Below, piece after piece: positions 45,098 to 53,441 of a stretch of 64,000 nucleotides of DNA; within the stretch, counting starts at the first letter, position 1, and every line of letters begins with the position of its first letter. The notes beneath the pieces were generated by a model. It had not been told where the DNA came from. It ran no database searches and worked only from the letters and a program-made list of their open reading frames with translations. The stretch is from Oceanisphaera profunda (GTDB taxonomy: Bacteria; Pseudomonadota; Gammaproteobacteria; Enterobacterales; Aeromonadaceae). The position numbers and the translations under genes were made by a program. The stretch spans positions 558,001-622,000 of the forward strand of contig NZ_CP021377.1 of the NCBI RefSeq assembly GCF_002157895.1. The letters are read 5' to 3'.

Positions 45098-45685
45098 TCA
45101 TAAGTCAGGGTGACTATACACGGCTAGCCAATTAAGCACATCGTCCACCGCGGCGGTATTCAAGCTCAGTGTGTCAAGAGCAGACACATTAAGCGGTACC
45201 AATAAGCTCTCGGCATCTTGCAAAATATCCTCCACGCTTATGGTTACGGCTCGAGTTACGGACTCAGGCTCTGCGGATAGCAAAGGCGCGAGTTCGGATT
45301 CTGCTTGGAGCGCTTCAGTTTGGAGAGCATTGGCGGGAACGGTTGGGATTAGAATTTGTGCTAACAACCCGGCATCTGGGTGTTCAGCGACTGCGGTGAG
45401 TAACCGCCAAGCACATTCTTGGCCGTGCTCATCAAACAGTTTAATGTCTTCAGTTAAGGATGCGTTAACCAGTGACCATTGCTGAGCTAAAAAGTCGAAG
45501 CTAAACAGCGCCGTAGTTTCCTGTTCATACTCATCGTCTACCAACGCTATTTGCTCCAACTCTATTCTCTCCAATAAGCTGCCACTTATTGACCAAGGAT
45601 CACCCACGCCATCATCAACCAGAATGTCTTTACCATCCCAATAATAATGAATGCCTTGTAATTGTACTTGGGTGATCTTGGCCAT
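45098..45685 (-). CDS. Unknown acidic protein at the end of the adhesin locus
   Basis: This 195-residue protein is not recognised. It is strongly acidic and Leu-rich, with no signal peptide, membrane helix or cysteine pair pattern (one Cys in ECAWRLL). The N-terminal half looks like a compact beta-rich region (VQLQGIHYYWDGKDILVDDGVGDPWSISG). The middle (about 115-145) is Ala/Glu/Pro-rich and probably disordered. The end is helical (VDDVLNWLAVYS). It starts 38 bases after the adhesin stop, with its own AGAGGT site, so it is probably in the same transcript. It could be a chaperone or export helper for the adhesin, or a second secreted protein; the sequence does not decide. Confidence 0.72.
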   Translation of the reverse strand: MAKITQVQLQGIHYYWDGKDILVDDGVGDPWSISGSLLERIELEQIALVDDEYEQETTALFSFDFLAQQWSLVNASLTEDIKLFDEHGQECAWRLLTAVAEHPDAGLLAQILIPTVPANALQTEALQAESELAPLLSAEPESVTRAVTISVEDILQDAESLLVPLNVSALDTLSLNTAAVDDVLNWLAVYSHPDL

Positions 45686-45723
45686 TATTACCTCTTTATC
45701 TGCCGATGGCAGGCAATTGGGTG

Positions 45724-48700
45724 TCAGCTATTGATGACCAGAACCTGATCTTCAAGCATGCTGTTGACCAGCTCAACGCTATTGGCAGAGCCATACATAG
45801 CTAACAAATCGACATTTTCAAACCGTATCTGTTGGCTATTTCCATTATCCGCAGAGACCTGAAGTAAGGTGTCGCCGTTATCCAGGCTAAAGCTCAGGTA
45901 ATCGGAAAGATCGTCAAGGCCTGCATCCGTCAGCAAGGCACTCAGATCCAGTCTGTTCTCTGGGGTAAAGTCCGTGATGACATTGATCGACCCAGGATCA
46001 ATCTCGGTGAAAATAAAGGTATCTATGCCCTCATCACCGTTCAGTAGGTTATTACCCATTCCAGCACTCAGTTCGTCGTTGCCGAGTCCACCTATCAGCA
46101 CATCGATGTCGTCACCACCCGCCAGCTTGTCGTCACCGTCCAGCCCAAGAATATGCAGCTTATCATTCACCTCGGTCTGAATGGTGCCGGCCAGCGCCGA
46201 GCCAGACAAATGCTGGACTTCGCTGTCGATCTCGATACTAAACGGATGGCTCGTTTCCTCTCCGTTAACTCCTTTCGCGGTAAATTCAAACTTCAACAGG
46301 TCTCCCACTAGTGAAGCTCCGCTATACATAGGATCCAAGTTATGCAGGTCGAACTCGTAGCTGCCATCGATATTCATATCCAGCGTGAAAAACAGCGGAC
46401 TACCGGCCTGTTCCAGTTGGTTATCGATAAAGGCTATCAGGCGTTCACCCACATAACTCTCACCATCAAATCTATCTTCTCTGGTCAGTTCAATACCGTC
46501 GGGGCAATTCTGCCACGACAGGTTAATACCCGTATTAATATCGCCCATGTCGATCAGCAAGTCGGCCGCCGCTAGTGCCGCGCCCCAGAGCCCCGCAAAG
46601 GATGCGGCGACATGAGGCAGACTAATATGATCTATCCAATAGCCAGAGAGCGGACAGGTCGAGCCTTCTCCTCCATTATTTCCGCCGTTGCCGTCGCTTT
46701 CCTCATTGTCTACGACGTCAGGCTGGGTCTGTCCGCCATCCTTAACGGTAATGTTCAGCGTGGCGCTGCTGGTATCACCATCACCGTCTGTCATGGTGTA
46801 ACCGAAGGATTCTTTGAGACCAGCCTCAGGCACATCCCCCGGACCTGTATAGGTAAAGTCACCCGTCGACTTCATGGTAAAAACACCGTCGCTAGTAATA
46901 ATATCCACCGAACCATTTTCCGGCACCTCGTAAGTATCTTCGCCGTAGGTTACGGAAATCACTCGGCCTACACCATCGGCTCCGCCCTCATCATTATCCA
47001 GCACATTACCCGTAACTACCGTCGAGGTCGGCACAGTGCCCTGCAGGGTAGCATCCAGCTCGTCAGCACTTTCAATCTCCAGAGTTTCGTCGCCACTGTT
47101 GCCGACTTTATCAAGCTCGTCTATCGCCCAATCCCCTTCTATGCCGACCGCTACGGCAGTCACATCGATATTTTCATCATCGACAAAAACCTGCCAGTCT
47201 GCGGGAGCAACTCCTCTGTTGGGGCCACCATCGGAAATAAAATACACTCGGTGTACTTCACCCTCTTTATCATTCTCGAGCTGACCAGTCAGAATAGTCT
47301 GGGCTTGATTCAAGGGATCGGCATAGTTGGTATACCCATCCGCCGTCAAGCTATCGATATGCTCAATGGCCTCTGCAGCAGTCATATCTACTCGAGTTCC
47401 TTTAACATCGCTCCCAAAATCAATCACGCTAATCCGTAACTCAGACGCTTTACCCTCATAGCTGTTGATTAGATTAATTAAGGCTTCCTTGGCCAGAACG
47501 AGTCTGTTTTCATGTTGCATACTCTCCGAGGTATCGATGATCAGCATCAAGTTATAACAGGGCAAGCCACCCTCAACCACGCTGAAGTTGTCGTCTACGG
47601 CTTCAGGCACATCATCGACAATATCGATACTGATGGTGCCTTGTTGGCTATTGCCGTTGGCGTCGGTCACCGTGTAGGTAAATGTTTCTTTACCCAACTC
47701 GGTGTTGGCACCGTCATTACCGGTGGTGGAGGTCACGGGCGACGTCAGGGTATAGGTGTAACTGCCATCTGCATTAAGTTGTATTTGGCCGTAAGTCCCT
47801 TCGGTACTGCTTACTAAGCTGTAAGTTAAAGTACCACTGCCGCCCGTCGCTGCGAGCTGTCCCGTGGCCGTTTCACGGGTATCGTCAGGATCACTGCCCT
47901 CCACAGTACCGGCCGCCAGATCGTCGCCATCTTTTTCTAAATCCAACGCTTTTTCGTAGACTACCAATGTCGGTGACTCACTAATGGCTAAGCCGCTGTC
48001 TGACAGATTAATGGTCAAGGTAGTGGTACTCTGATCGCCGTCACCATCTTGGATGGTGTAGGTAAATACATCCTGCGCGTCGTCTGGCAGCTCAGTATTG
48101 GCATTACTGGTGTAAGTGTAACTGCCATCGGCATTCAGTGTGAGCGATCCAAAGTCTCCTTCAATCACAGTGCTCACACCATTCAATACTGCGGTGCCGG
48201 TATCTCCTTTCATCACGCCAACTACACCGTGACGATCATCAATATCTTTATCAGTCACGCCGTATCGGCCATCGGCACCAAACTCATCATTATCTAACAC
48301 GTTACCGCCAACGCTGCCACCTTCACCCACGTCTTTGATATCAGACTTGGCTTCAGGCACATCATCGACAATATCGATACTGATGGTGCCTTGTTGGCTA
48401 TTGCCGTTGGCGTCGGTCACCGTGTAGGTAAATGTTTCTTTACCCAACTCGGTGTTGGCACCGTCATTATCGGTGGTGGAGGTCACGGGCGACGTCAGGG
48501 TATAGGTGTAACTGCCATCTGCATTAAGTTGTATTTGGCCGTAAGTCCCTTCGGTACTGCTTACTAAGCTGTAGGTTAAAGTACCACTGCCGCCCGTCGC
48601 TGCGAGCTGTCCCGTGGCCGTTTCACGGGTATCGTCAGGATCACTGCCCTCCACAGTACCGGCCGCCAGATCGTCGCCATCTTTTTCTAAATCCAACGCT

Positions 48701-50076
48701 TTTTCATACACTTCCACTTCCGTGGAGGGCGTGACCACAATGCCACTGTCTGACAGATTAATCGTCAACGTTGTGGTACTCAGATCCCCGTCACCATCTT
48801 GGATGGTGTAGGTAAAGATATCTTTCGCGTCTTTCGGCAGCTCGGTGTTAGCATTTTTGGTATAGGTGTAACTGCCATTGGCGTTTAACGTCAGGGTGCC
48901 GTAGGTGCCCGCAAACGCACTGTCTAGGTTCCCCGTGGCTGGTGCACTGGTATCTGCGCCTGCTTTAACGCCCACCACGCCACCACCTGCTGCGGCGCCA
49001 TCGGCACCAAACTCATCAGGTTTGGCGCCATCGGTGAGCACGTTGCCTTCGGCAGTACCGCCTTCACTCACGCTGTTCGTATCCGCATACGCTATAGGGC
49101 CATCGTCTAGAATATGGATGGTTAGCTGGCCACTCGCCTGATCGCCATCATCATCGGTGACACGAACGGCAAAGCTTTCTGGCAAGGTATCTTCGCCATC
49201 GGTTTTATTTGCTTTAGGATGTTCAATAGCGCCCGTTAAGTCATAGCGCCACAGATACTCACCATTCTCCACCGTTACCGTGACGGTGCCATATGCACCA
49301 GGAACTGTGCCACCCAGAGTCACATCTACCCAAAGGCCATCGGCGCCCTGCACTTCTAACTTACCTAACTCATCATTACCGGTATTGATAGTAAACCGAC
49401 CCGTGGTGCTTTCATTGTCACTAGGAGCATTACTACCATTGGGATCTAAGGCACGTTCTTCGACGAACGCGACGTTATTGCCGGCCTGAGGAAAACTATT
49501 GGTGGGGGTTAGAGGGGGGTCGACCTCTATAACTAACTCAGGAATAGAATTAGAAGCTAAAGGAGGAGCATCGTCATTAACATCACCGTCTAAGCCATCA
49601 TCTGCTAATAAATCACCTAATTCTTCAAAAACAAAGGGCCCGAGCGCATTGGCAAAGGCCGTATCGTAACCCGCTTCTGCTATCAGGCTATCTCCCACTC
49701 TATCAATTACCACAAAGCCCGCATTACCACTGCTGCCATTAAACACACCGGTCGGCGTAGGATTACCCGCGGCGGGCGCCTCAAATAATTTACTCGGGTC
49801 TTCGCCGGCTAAAATCGCGGCTTGAATAGCAGCAATGTCACTTGCCGTGACAGGAGCTGTGTCTGCGGCTTCGTTAATCGAGGTGGCGGCTACTTTGGGA
49901 GCAGTAGGTGCATCTGCGTAGGTAATTTGGGTATTAGTGTCGGTCAGTAATACCATACCCGGCGCTAATACTTGGCCGACTGTCACCGCTTTAGTGATGC
50001 CGTTAGCACCAATAATAAAGGCACGACCTTGCAAGTTAGTGACTTGTATGGCGCTTTCAATGCGAGTGGCTTCCAT
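45724..50076 (-). CDS. Large RTX adhesin with LapA-type retention module and VWA domain
   Basis: This 1450-residue type I secreted surface adhesin starts at ATG 50076 (MEATRIESAIQVTNLQG), preceded by AGGAGG; sequence upstream in frame is not part of it. Residues about 5-100 form a LapA-like retention module, followed by a PAAG motif (residues 101-104), the expected LapG cut between Ala102 and Ala103. Residues about 230-835 are Ig-like VCBS/T1SS-143 repeats (TLTLNANGSYTYT; FTYTIQDGDGD). A von Willebrand A domain covers about 838-1013 with its metal site (IIDTSES; ISDGG). The C-terminus has RTX nonapeptides (LDGDDKLAGGDD; GGLGNDELSAG, about 1305-1355) and a secretion signal. AGTCAA at 50161-50166 (TTGACT on the coding strand) may be part of a promoter. 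The LapB/C/TolC genes upstream would export it. Confidence 0.92.
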   Translation of the reverse strand: MEATRIESAIQVTNLQGRAFIIGANGITKAVTVGQVLAPGMVLLTDTNTQITYADAPTAPKVAATSINEAADTAPVTASDIAAIQAAILAGEDPSKLFEAPAAGNPTPTGVFNGSSGNAGFVVIDRVGDSLIAEAGYDTAFANALGPFVFEELGDLLADDGLDGDVNDDAPPLASNSIPELVIEVDPPLTPTNSFPQAGNNVAFVEERALDPNGSNAPSDNESTTGRFTINTGNDELGKLEVQGADGLWVDVTLGGTVPGAYGTVTVTVENGEYLWRYDLTGAIEHPKANKTDGEDTLPESFAVRVTDDDGDQASGQLTIHILDDGPIAYADTNSVSEGGTAEGNVLTDGAKPDEFGADGAAAGGGVVGVKAGADTSAPATGNLDSAFAGTYGTLTLNANGSYTYTKNANTELPKDAKDIFTYTIQDGDGDLSTTTLTINLSDSGIVVTPSTEVEVYEKALDLEKDGDDLAAGTVEGSDPDDTRETATGQLAATGGSGTLTYSLVSSTEGTYGQIQLNADGSYTYTLTSPVTSTTDNDGANTELGKETFTYTVTDANGNSQQGTISIDIVDDVPEAKSDIKDVGEGGSVGGNVLDNDEFGADGRYGVTDKDIDDRHGVVGVMKGDTGTAVLNGVSTVIEGDFGSLTLNADGSYTYTSNANTELPDDAQDVFTYTIQDGDGDQSTTTLTINLSDSGLAISESPTLVVYEKALDLEKDGDDLAAGTVEGSDPDDTRETATGQLAATGGSGTLTYSLVSSTEGTYGQIQLNADGSYTYTLTSPVTSTTGNDGANTELGKETFTYTVTDANGNSQQGTISIDIVDDVPEAVDDNFSVVEGGLPCYNLMLIIDTSESMQHENRLVLAKEALINLINSYEGKASELRISVIDFGSDVKGTRVDMTAAEAIEHIDSLTADGYTNYADPLNQAQTILTGQLENDKEGEVHRVYFISDGGPNRGVAPADWQVFVDDENIDVTAVAVGIEGDWAIDELDKVGNSGDETLEIESADELDATLQGTVPTSTVVTGNVLDNDEGGADGVGRVISVTYGEDTYEVPENGSVDIITSDGVFTMKSTGDFTYTGPGDVPEAGLKESFGYTMTDGDGDTSSATLNITVKDGGQTQPDVVDNEESDGNGGNNGGEGSTCPLSGYWIDHISLPHVAASFAGLWGAALAAADLLIDMGDINTGINLSWQNCPDGIELTREDRFDGESYVGERLIAFIDNQLEQAGSPLFFTLDMNIDGSYEFDLHNLDPMYSGASLVGDLLKFEFTAKGVNGEETSHPFSIEIDSEVQHLSGSALAGTIQTEVNDKLHILGLDGDDKLAGGDDIDVLIGGLGNDELSAGMGNNLLNGDEGIDTFIFTEIDPGSINVITDFTPENRLDLSALLTDAGLDDLSDYLSFSLDNGDTLLQVSADNGNSQQIRFENVDLLAMYGSANSVELVNSMLEDQVLVINS
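47600..47958 (-). repeat. Adhesin internal repeat, copy A
   Basis: About 359 bases are nearly identical (three differences seen) to 48350-48708, exactly 750 bases away. The unit encodes the VYEKALDLEKDGDDLAAG to TISIDIVDDVPEA segment of one Ig-like repeat. It is the copy that leads into the VWA domain. Confidence 0.95.
48350..48708 (-). repeat. Adhesin internal repeat, copy B
   Basis: This is the second copy of the 359-base unit at 47600-47958. The intervening 390 bases and the copies together make a 750-base period, so recombination between them would remove or add exactly 250 codons in frame. Confidence 0.95.
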
Positions 50077-50198
50077 GGCGTTATTCCTCCTAATGCTTAA
50101 TTCCCTTAAGATTAGAAGCGAACGCCTTTTACATCCTGCACAATATTTAGACACAATGTGAGTCAATTATGGGCGTATCGTTCGAAATTTTAGAACGA

Positions 50199-52109
50199 TT
50201 AAACCAAAGGCTGTGGCGGGCTGACAAAGCCTTGATAAGCATCCACATAGAGGGTTTGTAATATGGCCAGCTGTTGTGCCGTCTCGACGCGAGTGGCTAT
50301 GGTTTGCGCGCCCATATTATGGGCGGCGCGGCACACAGCAGCTAAAAATGCCCCATCATAATCGGGCTGTGTTACCTGAGCGCTATAGCCGTAATCAAGC
50401 TTGACGTAAGCGGGCTTTAAATCACCCAGTTGAGTGAGTAAGTCAAAATGTCGACCAAAATGATCGATACCCCAGCTCAGAGGGAGTGCGCTAAGGGGCG
50501 CGAGCAGTGCGCTCTTATGCAATAAAAACACCCTCTCTGGCAGCTCTAACTGTAATCGCTCACTCACCTGAGTGTGCTGTGATAATAATTGGTGTAAATT
50601 ATGCCAAAACTCAGGTTGGCGGCAACTGTATGCCGTGAGGTTAACGGCTAAGCGCAGCTCTGGCTTAGTTGCTAAGTACTGGAGTGCACGGTTAATAATA
50701 TGCAGGTCTAACTGCTGTCCTAACTTAAATTGCTCCACCATGGCAAGAAAAGACCCGGCGCTATAGCAAGCATCGGGAGTACGAATTGCTACATATAACT
50801 CTTCGTGAAGTAAGTGGCCATTAACGGCAAACACGGCTTGGCTGCTTAATTCAAATAAATCATCGCGTAACGCAGTTTCAATTAATTGCTTCCACGCCAA
50901 ACGGCCTAAATTTTCTTGGGCGCCTCCACTTTCGATGATCACAGCGGCAGTATCATCCATGCGCGCCTGACCTAAAGCGTTATCGGCACGAGTCAGCAGT
51001 AAACTGGCATTATCTTGGACGGTGATCACCGCAATGCCAACCAAAGATACCGGCTTAACAGCGGTGGAGTTCATCTGCAAGTCACTGATTAAACGATTAA
51101 CTTCCTCACCTAATAAAAATAAATGCTCGCTATTATATTCTGGTATTAACAATGCAAATTCACGGGCAGAGATGCGGGAGATAACATGATCACTGTAGCG
51201 CTGGCACAGCTGGCGTAATTGCGCGGCTATCTGTTTGATCATCTGATCTCGAGCCGCAAAACCATGCTCTTGATCCACCTCTGCTAACATATCGACGGCC
51301 ACTAGCATCACAGCACCGCGGTTACCCGCGCTCAACCAAGACTGAGTTTGAGTAACGAAATAAGCACGATTACCCAACTCTGAAGTAGGATCCCAAAAGG
51401 CACGACGACGTAAGCGCTCCACTTCGTCCGCCTGTTGTTGAAACTGCATATCCAACTTAGCGGACATAGTGTTAATGGCAAAAACCAGTTTCCTTAACTC
51501 TCGGGTTTTTGGCAGCGGGATGGGCTGAGTAATATGATGCTCGGTCACCTGTTCCGCTTGACGCTCAATATCATGCAGCGGCGCCAGCAAGTAACGCAGT
51601 GCCCACACGAGCAAAGCGGATACCAACAAAAAGCACAGTGCAAACCAAAAGGCTTGGCGACTCATCACTTGCCATAGCTGGTAATACGCTTGGCCCGCAT
51701 GCCCTTCAACCGACAATCGGCCAAGCTGCAACCAGCCTGAGGTCAGCGTTGCTTCATGCTTGGCGCCAGAGAATAAGTTAAGCTGAGTAAACCAAGCAGG
51801 AATATCTTGTACCGGTGCGGCATGCTCACGGCTAATTTGTGTGCCTGCGGCTAATAGATCTAATTGTATTTTCTTATAGAAGCCACCATCAAAAATGGCG
51901 TTAATCACCGACTCTGCACCCACCGCATCACTGGTTTCTAAATAAGGCGTTAAGGCCAATCCTAAAGCGGTAACCGTATTAATAACGGTGGTTTCTTGCT
52001 GAGCGGCCAAATAATTTTTAGTGGCGTTAAATTGCACCGTATAAACGGTAATAAATAACATGACGAACAGTAACAACATGGTAAGTAAAAGCTGTCGATA
52101 GAGTGTCAT
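50199..52109 (-). CDS. lapD: LapD-like inside-out c-di-GMP receptor
   Basis: This 636-residue inner-membrane receptor has the LapD layout: membrane helix 1 (residues about 7-26), a periplasmic LapD/MoxY-type output domain (about 27-150; INAIFDGGFYKKIQL and GWLQLGRLSVEG), helix 2 (about 152-172), a HAMP linker, then GGDEF and EAL domains. Both catalytic domains look inactive: the GGDEF site reads SAREF, and the EAL site reads EELYVAIR. In Pseudomonas LapD binds c-di-GMP at its EAL domain and then holds LapG at its periplasmic face, protecting the adhesin. It overlaps nothing but starts 2 bases after lapG. A hairpin (ATCGTTC/GAACGAT, 50177-50199) follows its stop, before the adhesin gene. Confidence 0.9.
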   Translation of the reverse strand: MTLYRQLLLTMLLLFVMLFITVYTVQFNATKNYLAAQQETTVINTVTALGLALTPYLETSDAVGAESVINAIFDGGFYKKIQLDLLAAGTQISREHAAPVQDIPAWFTQLNLFSGAKHEATLTSGWLQLGRLSVEGHAGQAYYQLWQVMSRQAFWFALCFLLVSALLVWALRYLLAPLHDIERQAEQVTEHHITQPIPLPKTRELRKLVFAINTMSAKLDMQFQQQADEVERLRRRAFWDPTSELGNRAYFVTQTQSWLSAGNRGAVMLVAVDMLAEVDQEHGFAARDQMIKQIAAQLRQLCQRYSDHVISRISAREFALLIPEYNSEHLFLLGEEVNRLISDLQMNSTAVKPVSLVGIAVITVQDNASLLLTRADNALGQARMDDTAAVIIESGGAQENLGRLAWKQLIETALRDDLFELSSQAVFAVNGHLLHEELYVAIRTPDACYSAGSFLAMVEQFKLGQQLDLHIINRALQYLATKPELRLAVNLTAYSCRQPEFWHNLHQLLSQHTQVSERLQLELPERVFLLHKSALLAPLSALPLSWGIDHFGRHFDLLTQLGDLKPAYVKLDYGYSAQVTQPDYDGAFLAAVCRAAHNMGAQTIATRVETAQQLAILQTLYVDAYQGFVSPPQPLV

Positions 52110-52111
52110 AG

Positions 52112-52810
52112 TTAATGGTCCAAATTCATTTTAGGTTTTTGTAACCGCTCAATATCGATGCGGCCGCGAACATCATTCCACAGTGATAGTCGCGATGATT
52201 GACCCGCAAGCTGTCCTTTTCCTTTCTCTTGCATTAGCCATAAGTGCTGACCGTTAAAGCTATAAATAGGCGCTAAATCATGGCGCTCGCTGGCCAAGCG
52301 TAAGCTACCCTCTAAATTATCTAAAATTAGCGGCACCGCTTGGGGATAAGGATAATAAGCCACTACCATATGAAACTGATTTAAAGTGAGGGCTTTTACG
52401 TAGACCAAACGTAGTTTTTCATCTGCTATGCCTAACTCACGCAGGGTCACGTATTTCGCGACACTAAAATCTTCACAGTCACCACCGCCAACGCCTAAAA
52501 ATTCCAGTGGTGTCGCCCAGTAATCTTGTTTGCCCCATAAGGCAATATCATCAATAAAACGTAAGCGATTAAAAAAAATATTAACCCTAGACAATAATTC
52601 TCGTTCCACAAGATTTTCTGTTTGCGCTTGGTGAACCAACAAGCGCCAAGCCTGAGTTCGCTGGGCGCCTGCTTGACCATAAAATTGGCGTACCGCCGCA
52701 ATCATTTTTTTATCTTCGCCAAGTAAAGATTGAGCCGCTGCCCCCAGCCAGACTGCGGGAAAAGCAAGCCCAATCCATACGAGTAACGATACCAATAGCC
52801 GTGGCCTCAT
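52112..52810 (-). CDS. lapG: LapG-like periplasmic cysteine protease
   Basis: This bacterial transglutaminase-like cysteine protease (DUF920/peptidase C93), 232 residues, has an N-terminal signal or anchor helix (residues 5-24). The catalytic triad is visible as Cys112 in GGGDCEDFSVAKY, His147 in NQFHMVVAYY and Asp164 in LILDNLEG. The spacing 35/17 is close to that of Pseudomonas LapG (Cys135, His172, Asp189). The acidic residues around the Cys (DCED) match the calcium site. It would cut the adhesin at the PAAG motif when c-di-GMP is low. Its start shares one base with the stop of the OmpA-like gene. Confidence 0.93.
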   Translation of the reverse strand: MRPRLLVSLLVWIGLAFPAVWLGAAAQSLLGEDKKMIAAVRQFYGQAGAQRTQAWRLLVHQAQTENLVERELLSRVNIFFNRLRFIDDIALWGKQDYWATPLEFLGVGGGDCEDFSVAKYVTLRELGIADEKLRLVYVKALTLNQFHMVVAYYPYPQAVPLILDNLEGSLRLASERHDLAPIYSFNGQHLWLMQEKGKGQLAGQSSRLSLWNDVRGRIDIERLQKPKMNLDH

Positions 52811-53409
52811 TAATTGGCACTAGGCTGTTCAACTTTGTAAACATTCCAGCGTAAACGCGCGCTCTCTGTCATCGAGGTTAACGCGCCCACCACTCGACGG
52901 TTAGCTGCCGCCACCTGTTCACCTTCGCCCATCAGCAACGGATGAGTTTCACCAAAACCGATAATCTCCAGTCGGTCACTCTCAACACCGGCGTTAATTA
53001 ATGCGCTACGCGCCACTTCAGCACGGCGCTTAGATAAGGCCAAGTTATATTGCTCTGTACCCACTCGGCTGGTATGCCCCTCTATCAGCAATTTAAGCTC
53101 TCTATGCTGGGCCATAAAACTGGCCATGGTATTGATCTCACTTTGATACTTAGACTTAATAATCGACTTATCGTGATCGAATAAGATGATGATATCTTGT
53201 TGTAGCGCCAGATATTTCTTATCACCACAGCCATCATTGTCCACCTCGGCTTGCGATACCGAATCCAAGCAATTATCGCGTGCGCTAATCACCCCGTCTC
53301 GGTCTAGATCCGTTAAATCATAGGCCGCATTGGTATCTTGCTCAGGTGTGGCCGTTAAACTACACCCAGATAGAAATGATATAAGTACTAACAGCATCCA
53401 TGGCTTCAT
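52810..53409 (-). CDS. OmpA-family lipoprotein of the adhesin locus
   Basis: This 199-residue outer-membrane lipoprotein has the lipobox LSGC at about residue 16, a short calcium-binding-like thrombospondin type 3 segment (LTDLDRDGVISARDNC; DNDGCG), and a C-terminal OmpA-like peptidoglycan-binding domain (FDHDKSIIKSKYQSEINTMASFM; IEGHTSRVGTEQYNLALSKRRAEVARSAL). Such a gene is found at the same place in the Shewanella bpf/agg adhesin operon. It may tie the secretion channel or adhesin to the cell wall; this is inference. Confidence 0.88.
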   Translation of the reverse strand: MKPWMLLVLISFLSGCSLTATPEQDTNAAYDLTDLDRDGVISARDNCLDSVSQAEVDNDGCGDKKYLALQQDIIILFDHDKSIIKSKYQSEINTMASFMAQHRELKLLIEGHTSRVGTEQYNLALSKRRAEVARSALINAGVESDRLEIIGFGETHPLLMGEGEQVAAANRRVVGALTSMTESARLRWNVYKVEQPSAN

Positions 53410-53441
53410 TGTTTTGCTCCTTATTATATTCTTTTATGGGC

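Noticed and set aside
46612-47439. 275-codon ORF on the plus strand inside the adhesin gene
   Set aside because: It is antisense to a strongly supported coding region, has no ribosome site or family likeness, and arises from the biased codon use of the repeat protein.
50077-50166. Longer adhesin start
   Set aside because: The upstream codons are basic and unlike a retention module; AGGAGG stands directly before the ATG at 50076.
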